64,000 bases of DNA from Obelidium mucronatum. Its lineage: Eukaryota; Chytridiomycota; Chytridiomycetes; Chytridiales; Chytriomycetaceae. The position numbers were made by a program, and so were the translations under genes. Every line of letters starts with the position of its first letter. Positions within the stretch are counted from its first letter, which is position 1. The notes beneath the pieces were generated by a model that worked only from the letters and a program-made list of their open reading frames with translations, did not search any database and was not told the DNA's origin. The stretch covers positions 124,001 through 188,000 of the forward strand of contig JAIVFH010000037.1 in the NCBI GenBank assembly GCA_025765595.1. The letters are read 5' to 3'. Shown piece after piece: positions 20,434 to 31,018 of the stretch.

Positions 20434-21759
20434 GGCGCACCAACCATAACCTTGTGCGTACGCTGCTCCCTGTCACCTGACGAGGACATCTGCTGCCGCG
20501 ACTGTGGTCGCGAAAACCCGCGCCTCGCCCGTTTCTGCATGCAATGTGGCTCACAACTCTCCACCTTTGCGGAAGACGTGCCCAGAGTAGAGGTCAACGA
20601 GCTCTACATTGCTGCTCGCCGTGCAGCACTACATGCCACTCTACCATCTATCCCCACGCCAGCCGCCGCAGAGCTCCACCACTTCACCTCTTTCCTGGCC
20701 TCCCGCTCAGCGCGCCCTGCCACAGACATACGCGCCGCTGCGCCCACAGATGTGGTGGATTACCTCATCTCAAAAGAGCTGAAGGGCCGCACCCAGTACC
20801 ACGGCGACTCCTGCAACCGGCACAACTCCGCCCGAGTGGGAAAGCGCACCTTTGCAGAATGCGACCCTACAGTCTGCCACATCAAGGCCGCCCCAAGCTC
20901 CATCCAAGGGGCAGCAAGCAAGCTGCGCACCGCCCTCACCGACTCTGGTCTTATTGGCCCATGGGACCCACGCAAAGGCTCAGGCAACCCAGCTGACGCC
21001 AAACTAGTCCGACACCACGTGGACAGGCTCTTCAAAGAAGCTAACACCCACGGCGTAACACCTCTCCAAGCACCCCCCATCCCACCACACACCCTGGGAT
21101 CCATCTTCTCTCTCATCAGACCAAGACTGTCTGACCCAAACCACTCCCCCTGGGAGCACCTTCGCTGGCGCCAGTTCTGGTGTTTCCTACTTATGTGCCA
21201 GACCTCAGGGAGGCGCCCAGGTGACCTAGCCAGGCTTCGCACCTCCACTTTCCTTTGGCTACCTGACCACTCCGGCATCCTAGTCACCATGGTGGCAGGC
21301 AAGACAGCCTCTGTCAAGACCCCCGACCGCTTCACGATCCAAGACGCAGGCTTCTTGGAAGCCCTGCGCCTGTACACCAGGGACTGCGCTCTCTGTGATG
21401 CCAACCTCACTTTTGGCCATCCCTTTGTATTCTTCAACATGCGGCATGGACCAGCAAACCCCCGCCCACATGCCGATCCAGACAGCTTTGTGCGTGACTT
21501 CCAAAGCTGCCTCAAAGAACTGGACGCCTTCAATGGTGAAACCCTATATGGCTTTCGCGTGGAGAACGCCATTTCTGCCGCCCTCGAAAGCGAGAGCAAT
21601 GCAATTGTCATGGCTGCAGGCGGTTGGCGTTCACCAGAATCCGCCAAACACTACAGCCAGTTTGCCATAGCAGCGGCACATGCAGGCGAGGGCCAAGACC
21701 CAATTACCACCACACATGAGTGGCTCACAAACATTACCCAGTATTCGTACTTTGTATGA
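20434..21759 (+). CDS. Tyrosine recombinase of the DIRS-like element with N-terminal zinc ribbon
   Basis: The frame opens at 20434 right after an acceptor (GTCCCTTCAG) and ends at TGA 21757-21759. The N-terminus is Cys-rich (LCVRC, ICCRDCGRENPRLARFCMQCG), two zinc-ribbon-like pairs. The recombinase domain follows, with the first catalytic Arg in TSGRRPGDLARLR and a Lys in MVAGKTAS. The Arg box reads YGFRVENA (His of HxxR replaced by Tyr). The active Tyr is in GGWRSPESAKHYSQF. The first Met lies after most of the zinc-binding Cys residues, so this ORF too appears to depend on splicing. It probably catalyses insertion of the circular cDNA. AATAAA follows at 21773-21778, then another acceptor-like site (TTCTCTTCAG, 21786-21795). 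Confidence 0.9.
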   Translation, partial: GAPTITLCVRCSLSPDEDICCRDCGRENPRLARFCMQCGSQLSTFAEDVPRVEVNELYIAARRAALHATLPSIPTPAAAELHHFTSFLASRSARPATDIRAAAPTDVVDYLISKELKGRTQYHGDSCNRHNSARVGKRTFAECDPTVCHIKAAPSSIQGAASKLRTALTDSGLIGPWDPRKGSGNPADAKLVRHHVDRLFKEANTHGVTPLQAPPIPPHTLGSIFSLIRPRLSDPNHSPWEHLRWRQFWCFLLMCQTSGRRPGDLARLRTSTFLWLPDHSGILVTMVAGKTASVKTPDRFTIQDAGFLEALRLYTRDCALCDANLTFGHPFVFFNMRHGPANPRPHADPDSFVRDFQSCLKELDAFNGETLYGFRVENAISAALESESNAIVMAAGGWRSPESAKHYSQFAIAAAHAGEGQDPITTTHEWLTNITQYSYFV

Positions 21760-21830
21760 CACCCTCTACACCAATAAATCCCACCTTCTCTTCAGTTATG
21801 GCCCCTTTTTCAGCACAGGCTCCGACACAG

Positions 21831-21988
21831 AGCGTCGGTCTTCACATAACTGAACAAGTATGACTTTATTGGTATAATACGCGTTTGAGGGTTGACTGTG
21901 CGGGATTGATATATTGAGAGATCCCACCAGTCAAGCCTGGAAAAGCCGTAAATTACCAATTTACAGCATTTTCCTTTTTCCAACCCCC
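21831..21988 (+). repeat. B1-A2 repeat block of the DIRS-like element
   Basis: B1 (21831-21877) and A2 (21873-21988) are fused with a few bases of overlap at TATAA. B1 begins AGCGTCGGTCTTCACATAAC; A2 repeats A1. The junction reproduces the sequence expected when the two element ends meet in a circle. Confidence 0.9.
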
Positions 21989-22187
21989 GCAGCGCGGGCG
22001 AGCGACCCACCCTCAATCCACCCTTTCTCCGTGGCCCGCCCTGAACAGCACCCCAGACTTTATTCCTCAGCTGGCTCTGCCAGCCCTCACGCACTCAAAA
22101 TTCCCACAACCCCTCTCCCGGTAACACGGGTTTTCTGATTTCTGTAGAATACGTAAATAAAGTCTGGCCTGCTGTTCAGTGCAGGCC

Positions 22188-22264
22188 ACCGACGCTCCCG
22201 CGGGGACTCCTCCGGGGAGCGTCGGTCTTCACATAACTGAACAAGTATGACTTTATTGGTATAA
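22188..22264 (+). repeat. B2 repeat preceded by GC-rich palindrome
   Basis: B2 (22218-22264) matches B1. Just before it, GACGCTCCCGCGGGGA pairs with TCCGGGGAGCGTC to form a GC-rich hairpin. An AATAAA motif lies upstream at 22156-22161, a candidate 3' end signal for element transcripts. Confidence 0.85.
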
Positions 22265-22297
22265 AGAGTGAGTGATCCCTAGGGAAACTCTGCATTT

Positions 22298-23000
22298 TCA
22301 AGCCAAGTGATTTCTCTTCACAAACAAAGTAGCCCCCAATGCTGATGTAACTTGATTGTCGGCTTCTTTAAATCCCGGCGGAAGTCGGATCCAATCATAC
22401 TTTCCATAAGCTTTGCCATGAAACTCAACTTGACCACTCAACACAAACACCTCCAACCCACCGTCGCTGTTCAAAGAATACAACGATTGTCCAGGTAAAA
22501 TAGAAACAGCTGCGACGTGTTCGCCGTTGGATTTCCCCTGGAAGAGAACCTTTTCTTCGCCATCAGAAACGTCAAGCGCATTTGAAATCACGACTAGAGG
22601 ATCCGTTGGATTCATCCATCGAAGTTTCACTAAAATCAAGCATCCTTCTGGCCCAACCCATGGGGCATGATTGGATCCTATCTGGAGGTATCGTCAGAGT
22701 ACATAGTCAGGACCGGATTTCAGTGCTTACAGGATGTCGAATATACGACCCGGAAGGATAAACACCATCTTCATCTATAAAAGTTCCTTCCAAAACAAGA
22801 AACTCTTCGCCTCCATCGTGGACGTGGTAAGGGAACTTTGCATCAGGATCAAATCGCACCAGTGTCGTTGCTCTTGCGACTTCATCTCCTTTGCGGTCTA
22901 AAGGGCCTCGCCATACACCCTTTGTCGGAGAGCTTACGAATTGAAGTGATGAATATTCTTGGATCGCCAGTTGCGTGAGGTCGTCGTTCTTGTCTTGCAT
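22298..23000 (-). CDS. ChrR-like cupin protein (bacterial-type)
   Basis: Two exons joined in phase across a short intron: ATG 22998-23000, donor GTAAGC after RHP, acceptor before IGSNHAPW, stop TGA 22298-22300. The first cupin domain has the motif KFPYHVHDGGEEFLVLEG (two His and a Glu as metal ligands), then GVYPSGSYIRHP and SNHAPWVGPEGC with a further His. This is the ChrR/anti-sigma-like cupin of bacteria. A second, shorter cupin follows (EVFVLSGQVEFHGKAYGKYDWI) that lacks the His ligands. The ligand set suggests a metal-dependent enzyme or sensor; substrate unknown. Close resemblance to bacterial proteins suggests old horizontal transfer with later intron gain (inference). The DIRS-like element ends 33 bp past its stop. 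Confidence 0.82.
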
Positions 23001-23328
23001 TCGGCTTTTTTAAAATTCTGTAATCATTGATCAAAGTATGACGTTTACACCAAAGTATTTATAAGTTAATGATTTCGAATGGAAGTGTGCAATTTCTCAT
23101 AATTAATCATCAACTTTTATTAAAATATTGCTTGTTGCATGTTGGCAAAGAAACAAAATAGCCAACACAGCGTCATTCACCTGTCATTCAGGTCAAAATA
23201 TCAGCGAAAAACAAGTCGAAAGTAGGGCCGCGACAATCATTGTTCGGGAATTTTTCCACCAACCGCACGTGCAGAAGTTTTTTTCTTCCTTTCGCATTGC
23301 CCCCTCTTTTCCCCCTCTCGTTCCAAAA
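23001..23328. promoter_or_regulatory. Divergent intergenic region between cupin and MATE-1
   Basis: 328 bp shared by two divergent start codons (cupin at 23000, MATE-1 at 23329). AT-rich near the cupin and pyrimidine-rich (CCCCCTCTTTTCCCCC-like) just before the MATE-1 ATG. No ORF, repeat or RNA gene seen. Confidence 0.5.
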
Positions 23329-25081
23329 ATGTCTGTTGGAAACAACCCACATCAACATGACGAACATACACCACTGCTTGGACAAACTCTGGGGCACAGA
23401 CAACCACCTACGATATGTAAAGTTAACGTCTGGAAAGAGGCGGGAGAAATGATTCCACTTGCATGGCCAGTTTCGGTGGGATACTTGCTTCAGGTACTGT
23501 AGGAACCCCAAATATGGGAGAATGATCAGATCAGGAAACGGTACTGATATATTCTCGTCTCTCGAGTAGATGAGCTTGAATATGGCGGCTGTCATGGCTT
23601 TGGGTCGATTAGGAACCAATGCTTTAGCATCAATGGCACTTGCCACATTGTACGCAAATGTCACAGGATACTCCCTTGTCGTTGGAATGGGAGCAGCAAT
23701 TGATACCCTTTGCTCTCAAGCGTATGGAGAGTATCTGGCAGGAGTCGGAGACAAGAAAGAGCTGGGGCGGTGAGTGATCATAAAATACCAACAATTGTTT
23801 TGTGGGCTTATCCAGGATTTTGTCTTGATATAGTCATTTGACACGCACAATCTTTGCAATGTATGTCACTTGTGTCCCAGTTGCTATTTTATGGTGGTTC
23901 ACGGAGCCACTTTTATTATTAGCGGGCCAAGACCCTGCCGTCGCCCGATTATCTGGACACTATACACTCCTTCTAGCCCCGTCTCTGATTCCTTTTGTGA
24001 TTTCCGAATGCGTGAAGCGGTTTCTCATGGCGCAAGGGATCATGCACGCTCAAATGATTGTCATTGCGATCGTAACACCCATCAATTGCCTGCTCCAATA
24101 CATCTTTGTTTTCACGGATTTGAGGATCGGAAGTGAAGGCGCTGGAGCTCCATTCGCATTAACCATCAGCCACTGTTTGATTGCAATTTCTCTGGTTCTT
24201 TATGCGTTTTACGTGGAAGGCGGCGATGCATACTGTGGGTGGGAGTGGGATCAAGTTCTGAATACAAAGAAGTTGAAAATGGTTGTGAGCCTTGGAACAT
24301 CCGGAGTTCTCATGACTTGCACGGAATGGTATTGTGTCTTTTTGGATTATCACACGTGCGAATTTTCTCCGATTCTCATTTCCAACCATATAGGTGGGCA
24401 TGGGATATTATAGCTTTGGCAGCAGGACATTTAGGACCCGAGTATCTGGCAGCTCAAACGATTGTGCTCAGTGCGACTTCATGGGCATATACCATGCCTT
24501 TAGGTGTGGCAATTGCATGTACTACTCGAATTGGAAATGCATTGGGGGCCGGGAAGCCAGAAAAAGCGAAGCTTGCATCCTTTGTTGTGTTGGTGATTGG
24601 TCTCTTTCTGGCAACAATCAATAGCACCTGCTTGATGTTGGGACGCAGTTATCTTGGTCATATTTTCACCGACGAAACCGCCGTAGTTGTGATCGTTGAT
24701 CAAATAGTACCACTGGCTGCTGTTTTTCAGCTGGCTGACGTTTTGGGCTGCATTTGTGGTGGTATTCTGCGTGGAGCGGGGAGACCAGAGATTGGAGCGT
24801 ATCTAAATTTGATTGGATACTATGTTGTGGGTATTCCATTTGGAATTCTATGTAAGTTATGGCATTTGAGAGTGTTTGGGCTTTTCTAACCATGTCGGCC
24901 AGTGTGCTTTCAAATGGGATGGGGAATGTTTGGACTCTGGACTGGACTGACCGCCGCTCTGTTCATAGTATCGCTGATTGAAATATACATGATATATCGA
25001 CTGGATTGGGATCAGGAAGCAGAAAATGCCCATCTTCGGTCTCTTGAAGGACTTGATCAATGCGACGAAGCAGAACAATAA
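23329..25081 (+). CDS. MATE-family multidrug/toxin efflux transporter 1
   Basis: Five exons: 23329-23493, 23570-23769, 23834-24328, 24394-24851 and 24903-25081, with phase kept at each join. The protein begins MSVGNNPHQHDEHTPLLGQ (a cytosolic tail with a TPLLG patch) and has about 12 transmembrane helices. MATE hallmarks: EAGEMIPLAWPVSVGYLLQ, GMGAAIDTLCSQAYGEYLAG, PAVARLSGHYTLLLAP, ECVKRFLMAQG, WAYTMPLGVAIACTTRIGNA, and CGGILRGAGRPEIGAYLNL. MATE proteins export organic cations or metabolites using H+ or Na+ gradients across the plasma or vacuolar membrane. It is first of three tandem paralogues. The intron at 24329-24393, splitting a Trp codon (GAA TG|G), is absent from both paralogues. Confidence 0.93.
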
Positions 25082-25236
25082 CGCACCAGCCAAACTCTAT
25101 TATTATATCGACAGAAGAACATTCATCTTCATTTCATCAACTGGGTGTTTCATTAGTACAAAAGAAATCATAATCTGTATAAACCTTTAATAAATATCGT
25201 TACTTTATTTTTTTCGAATCATTGTTGTTTCTAGAG

Positions 25237-26873
25237 ATGTCAACAGGAGACGAACATACGCCATTGCTTGGACGCCGCTTGGGCCACAGCTCGAACCCAA
25301 CCATCTCTAAAGACACGGTGCTTAAAGAAGCGGGAGAGATGTTTCCTCTTGCTTGGCCAGTCTCTGTCGGATATCTGCTGCAGGTGAGTGTTGTTTCCAG
25401 CCTGCCTTGCATAAAACAAACCGTCTAATAGCAGAGCTAGATGAGTCTGAACATGGCAGCTGTTATTGCCCTTGGTCGTCTCGGAACTAACGCTCTGGCT
25501 TCGATGGCTCTGGCAACTCTCTATGCAAACGTGACTGGATATTCGCTTGTGGTTGGAATGGGCGCCGCCATCGATACACTATGTTCTCAAGCTTTTGGTG
25601 AGCACTTAGCTGGAACGGGTGAAAAGAAGGAACTGGGGAGGTGAATATTATTGGAATCAACTTCAAATATCCTCATCCCCTATTTGTCTAGGCATCTGAG
25701 CAGAGCTATATTTATCATGTATATTATGTGTATTCCTGTCGCGATTCTATGGTGGTTTACAGAGCCGCTTCTCCTTCTAGCGGGCCAAGATCCTGCTATT
25801 GCGCAATTATCTGGCAAATACACTCTCCTATTGATTCCGTCTTTGATTCCATTTGTGATTTCCGAATGCGTAAAGCGGTTTTTGATGGCTCAAGGAATTA
25901 TGCAAGCCCAAATGCTTGTAATTGGAGTTGTCGCCCCAATTAACGCCTTCCTTCAATACGTGTTTGTGTTTACGGACTTTAAGATTGGCGAGGAAGGCGC
26001 TGGAGCACCTTTCGCTTTGACAATAAGTCATTCATTGATTGCGATTTCATTGTTGCTGTACACGTATTACATTGCGGGAGGTGACGCGTTTGGCGGTTGG
26101 GAGTGGAATCAGGTTCTAAATACCCGAAAATTGTCGATTGTTTTGGGGCTTGGAGTTTCTGGGGTTCTAATGACGTGTTCTGAATGGTGGGCGTGGGAAA
26201 TTGTTGCTCTCGTTGCTGGTCTTCTGGGCCCACAATATTTGGCAGCGCAAACGATTGTGCTCAGTGCTGCGTCTTGGGCGTATACCATGCCGCTTGGATT
26301 TGCTATTGCATGCTCTACGCGTATTGGAAATTCTTTGGGCGCTGGATCACCAGAGAAGGCAAAGTTGACTGCATTTGTCGCTGTGGGGCTTGGCCTTTTC
26401 CTGGCAACAATGAATAGTTCCCTTCTCGTGCTTGGAAGAAAGAGGCTGGCTTTGGTGTTTACAGATGATCAAGCAGTCATTGATGTCGTAAATGAGATCA
26501 TTCCTCTCGCAGCAACTTTCCAAATTGCTGATGTCATGGGCTGTATTTGTGGTGGGATCCTCAGAGGAGCGGGCCGTCCCGAAATCGGAGCATATCTGAA
26601 TCTAGTTGGATACTATGCGATGGGTATCCCAATTGGTGTATTCTGTGAGTTCCCCCTTTCCTACTTTGTTGAACATTCCGAAAAATCTAGTCTAACAATA
26701 GCGCATAGTCTGCTTCGAAATGGGCTTGGAAGATGTTCGGTCTCTGGATTGGACTCACGACTGCATTATTTGTTGTCTCTTTTATCGAAATCTACATGAT
26801 TTACAGGTTGGATTGGGATAAGGAAGCGGGAAATGCACGACAACGTTCCTTAGACAACCTTGCATCCGACTAA
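25237..26873 (+). pseudogene. MATE-family transporter 2, frameshifted in the last exon
   Basis: Exons 25237-25383, 25441-25640, 25692-26644 and 26709 onward. The protein follows MATE-1 and MATE-3 closely from MSTGDEHTPLLGRR through CGGILRGAGRPEIGAYLNLVG. In the last exon, where the paralogues read C-F-x-x-G-W-x-x-F-G-L-W, this copy has an extra T (26726-26727): TGGGCTTGGA in place of the expected TGGGCTGGA. The annotated frame therefore leaves the family sequence and stops early. The +1 frame resumes KMFGLWIGLTTALF and ends at TAA 26871-26873. The lost part is the last membrane helix and tail. A sequencing error would explain it equally well. The body of the gene shows no other damage. Confidence 0.85.
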
Positions 26874-27020
26874 AGCTATTAAATAATAAAAACTGAATTC
26901 ATTTCGAAGTAAGTGTTTGTAACAGGTCTTCACCAAAAAAAAGCAGTGAGTTTGAGTCATGTGATTCCGGATCTGCACGTGCTGTGGTGCGATTTCTTTT
27001 ACTTTTTTCAAATCAGCGAA

Positions 27021-28692
27021 ATGTCTTCGACTCAGCTTTTGATTCCAAATGAGCAAACGCCGCTGCTCCAATCACTCCAATCGCTCGGCTGTGCATGTCC
27101 AAGTAGTCCGACGATATCCAGATCCAGCGTGGTCAAGGAAGCGAGGGCAATGATTCCCCTTGCTTGGCCTGTTTCTATTGGCTATCTGCTTCAGGTAAAT
27201 TCTGACATTTAGCTATGCTCTCAAAACTTATGGCTTTATTTCGCGATCACGTGCAGATGAGTTTGAACATGGCGGCTGTAATGGCTCTCGGACGGTTGGG
27301 CACAAATGCTTTGGCTGCAATGGCCTTAACCACACTCTATGCAAACGTTACTGGATATTCCCTTGTAGTTGGGATGGGCGCCGCTATCGATACCCTCTGT
27401 TCTCAGGCGTACGGAGAATATTTGGCAGGAACGGCTGACAAAAAGGAATTGGGAAGGTACAACGAGAAGGTGGAGATAATTTTTTGTGTAAGGTTCAATT
27501 AATTAATAACAATGCAAAACAGGCATTTACTTCGAACGATGCTTATTATGCTCACCATGTGTATTCCCATCGCAATTCTCTGGCTCTTTACCGAACCACT
27601 GCTCCTTCTCGCTGGCCAAGACGCAACAATAGCGCAGCTCTCTGGGAAGTACAGCCGGTGGTTGATTCCATCACTTCTGCCCTTCGCGATCGCTGAATGC
27701 ATCAAACGATTCCTCATGGCGCAAGGGATAATGAATTGTCAAATGATTGTCATGGCGTGTATCACTCCAGTGAATGCTCTGCTCCAATATGTTTTTGTCT
27801 TCACTGAGTCCCGGATTGGGACAGAAGGCGAGGGAGCCGCGTTCGCTTTAACAATTAGCCACTGGTTGATTGCATTGTCCCTTGTTATCTATATGGTATA
27901 TATTGAAGGCGGCTGCGGAGACGCGTTTTGTAGACTGGAGTCGAACCACATTTTCCACTCAAAGAAGCTCTGGGTCGTGACAAGCTTGGGTATTTCAGGA
28001 ATTTTAATGACGTGCTCTGAATGGTGGGCATGGGAGATCATTGCTTTGGCTGCTGGTCTTCTCGGACCCGAATACTTGGCGGCGCAAACTATTGTTTTGA
28101 GTGCCACTTCGTGGGCTTATACCATGCCTTTAGGTGTGGCGATTGCATGCACGACGAGGATAGGAAATGCTCTTGGAGCTGGCGCTCCAGAAAAGGCTAA
28201 GCTTTCGGCCTTAGTTGTATTGGGGCTTGGTGTGGTATTGGCCTCAGTAAATAGTGGACTTCTCCTTCTGGGTCGAAAGAGACTGGGTCATTTGTTCACG
28301 GACGAGGCGGGAGTTATTGATGTTGTGGATCAAATTATTCCATTAGCCGCAGCGTTTCAGTTGGCTGATGTTTTGGGATGTATCTGTGGTGGGATTTTAA
28401 GGGGTGCTGGAAGACCCGAAATTGGGGCATACCTCAATCTCATAGGATACTATATTCTTGGAATACCAGTTGGAATATTTTGTAAGTCAGCCTCAGCAAG
28501 ATTTGTTTTCTATGCTAAATTCCAGAACCAGTGTGTTTCAAGGTTGGCTGGAAAATATTTGGGCTCTGGATTGGGCTCACAACTGCCTTGTATGCAGTAT
28601 CATTCATTGAAATATACATGATTTATAAGCTGGATTGGAAGAGAGAGGCAGGCAATGCATACCAGCGATCCCTCGAAAACGCCAGCCACTGA
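27021..28692 (+). CDS. MATE-family multidrug/toxin efflux transporter 3
   Basis: Exons 27021-27194, 27257-27456, 27523-28481 and 28532-28692 (stop TGA 28690-28692). The N-terminus MSSTQLLIPNEQTPLLQSL is followed by KEARAMIPLAWPVSIGYLLQ, GMGAAIDTLCSQAYGEYLAG, ECIKRFLMAQGIMNCQM, WAYTMPLGVAIACTTRIGNA and CGGILRGAGRPEIGAYLNL. The last exon reads LCFKVGWKIFGLWIGLTTAL. The second exon is 200 bp in all three paralogues and the flanking splice phases are conserved, so the cluster arose by tandem duplication. Unlike MATE-1, the Trp-Trp site (EWWAWEII) is uninterrupted. The acceptor at 28530-28531 is preceded by a second AG four bases upstream. Confidence 0.93.
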
Positions 28693-28837
28693 CTTCTATA
28701 CCAGTTCATTTGGACCTTTGGACTTTATCCTTTTTAGTTAAAGTAGGATTATTCCCGCATAATAATTAAATAAAGTAAGGCTGTGTAAATACTTCTGATC
28801 CAATGATCGGAAAATAGAATTCAATAGAATCGCGAAA

Positions 28838-30969
28838 ATGAATCCTATTCGAAGAAGCCGGGCAACTTCTCCCACGTCTCCCGCCGTCTATTCTCCACGC
28901 CCTAAACCCACGATCAAAGCCGCAGTTTTCGTAGTTCATGGGATGGGCTCACAAGTGGAAGGATATGGCAAGTTTGACAAGAACATTGCTGACCTCCGAA
29001 AGACATGCGGTGATGTTCTCCTGGAAGACATGAACAGTGGATTAGAAGCGGATGAGATTGCTTGGATTCCGATTGAATGGCATTCTGTAGTTCACGGGTG
29101 GGTGAAAGATGGGTGTGTATTGGGAGTTGACACAAAGTCTATGTTGCAGACTGTCAACTGTGGATGCGCGGATGCATCTGGTGACCCTCCCCACGACACC
29201 TGTATTTAGACAGATCAACAACGATATGTTGGCTGATGTTTTGTATTTCTTTTCGTCGTTCCACGGCGCAAAGGTTTGTATTTGTCAGCTGTCGTTCAAC
29301 TCATGGTCCTTATTTACACTTTCTTCATTTAGATTATGGAAATAGTAGCTGGAGTTATCAATTCCGAGTATTCAAAGTTCAAGATTGAGAACCCAGAGTT
29401 CGATGGACCGATCTGTATTCTGGCTCATTCGCTTGGTGGAATAATTACGTACGATTTACTAGCGAATCAAGACGTGGCCGTGGAATCTCCAATAAATCGC
29501 GAAATGAAAGATGCTACACTAAACGGGAATTCGAATGGATCATGCAGAACCCACTTCGAAATCGCATACCCAAAACTTGATTTCAAACCACAGTTGAGTC
29601 ATGATAACTTCTTTATTTTGTTGGCTCAATCATTATATAAACGCACTCTGTATGTAGCATGCTTGTAACGCTTGGATCACAAGTAGCCGCAGTAATGATT
29701 ATGCGCGGACAATCCCCTGAAGAATACAAACTCCCACCTGGAATCCTCTACCGAAACGTTTTTCATCTGTATGACCCATTAGCATACCGGATTGAGCCTC
29801 TAATAGATGCTCGATATGCTGAAATCTCTCCAGTCCTTATTCAACGCCCATCCAGTCTGACAAAAGGCTTCAATCTTGCATACTACCGATCTCTTTCCAA
29901 ACTATTTAGTTCCTATCTCCCGTCTATTCCCAATGAATTAAACTTCCAGAGTATGCTTCCTGCTGTCGCTGTGTCTTTTCCGCAGTTTGGATTACCCGAT
30001 TTGGGATTCGCGTCTCACTCTTTTCCAGACATGCTCATCCCGAAAAGTTTCAGTGAAGCCCGGAAGACAATGATTGAAAGCATGTATAGCTTTACGAACT
30101 GGGGCATCTTTACTGAGACCTCAAATGGATCGAATGATGTGGTAGCTCATGCTGGGACGAAGCGAAGCCATGACCAAGACGTGAATGAAATCGACAAAGT
30201 TTCTAAGTTAATAGATGAATCAGGAAATGAAGAAGGACCTAAGCATAAGCGACGCCGTGTGGATCAGGAGGAGAACCACAGATTTGAAGCTACGGAAGAA
30301 TCTGGCTCTTTGGGTATTGGAAAGTTTGGCCGGAAGATTCTGAAGCCACGAGCATCAAAGCCCCATCGTCCCGCTCCAGAACAAATTGATGTGGAGACGC
30401 GATCCCCTATTGAACCATTTGGCCAAAGTCTTGCATTTGAACCATCTCCTACAGCCTTAGCAGATGGGGTGATGGAAACAATTCGTGGCGCAGTTCGAAG
30501 AATGTCAGCCGCTTTTAATGTCTTTGACGATGAGCAGGACGAGCCAGTTTCGCCTACAATTCTCGATCAGGAAGAGGAGAAGCCTGTTGAATTCACGCAC
30601 ATGAAGCAAAACGGCGTCCCCGAAAAAGTGCATCGTATTCCGTCCCAGCAAAACGTAGAAGAGGCTTTGACTGAGGAGTTTGCGGCCGCCGCCGAACGGG
30701 CTCTGAAACGCGATCCATCGCCCACCAGAGATAATAAATTGGCATCAGCAGCACCAGAGGACACTGCAGAAACGAATTCAGGTGAAAAGCCCCTGCCCTT
30801 GAAGGAAAGGCTTGACTATTTTGTGACGGAATCTGTGATGGAAAATACAGTCCATCAGTACTTTATCGGTATGAAAGCGCATTTCTCATATTGGGGGAAC
30901 AAGGATATGATGTTCCACATTCTTTCGACTTTGCTTGATTTGAGAAACAAGGAATCAAAAACGGAGTAA
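28838..30969 (+). CDS. DDHD-domain phospholipase (PA-PLA1-like)
   Basis: Exons 28838-29097, 29150-29273, 29333-29619 and 29658-30969 join in phase. The N-terminus contains AAVFVVHGMGSQVEGYGKF, the oxyanion-side HGMG motif. Then come MHLVTLPTTPVFRQINNDM and DVLYFFSSFHGAK, followed by the serine-hydrolase elbow ICILAHSLGGIITYDLL (A-H-S-L-G). The DDHD region begins ILYRNVFHLYDPLAYRIEPL and ends in AHFSYWGNKDMMFHIL, supplying the conserved Asp and His residues. The middle (about residues 300-560) is a disordered, charged linker with a basic KHKRRRV patch. The family cleaves phosphatidic acid and related phospholipids at ER-Golgi or mitochondrial membranes. The exact fusion at 29619/29658 is my best fit to family sequence. 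Confidence 0.88.
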
Positions 30970-31018
30970 AGGATATACTTTATTGGATTAACTATTATCC
31001 ACTGACCTATACAACGCT

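Larger units (their letters stand above)
16374..22264 (+). mobile_element. DIRS-order tyrosine-recombinase retrotransposon with PAT/Ngaro-type split direct repeats
   Basis: A 5.9-kb element ordered A1 - gag - RT/RNase H - tyrosine recombinase - B1 - A2 - B2. A1 (16375-16490) and A2 (21873-21988) are 116-bp copies with no difference that I can see. B1 (21831-21877) and B2 (22218-22264) are 47-bp copies. This split-direct-repeat layout is the signature of PAT- and Ngaro-like elements; they integrate through a YR recombinase and make no target duplication. I see no LTRs and no DDE integrase. The GC content is clearly higher than in the flanking host DNA. Identical repeats and long intact frames indicate recent activity. 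The right end is 33 bp from the stop codon of the cupin gene. Confidence 0.92.

Noticed and set aside
16374..22264. Classification as an LTR (Gypsy/Copia) element
   Set aside because: No LTRs, protease or DDE integrase; split direct repeats and a tyrosine recombinase are present instead.
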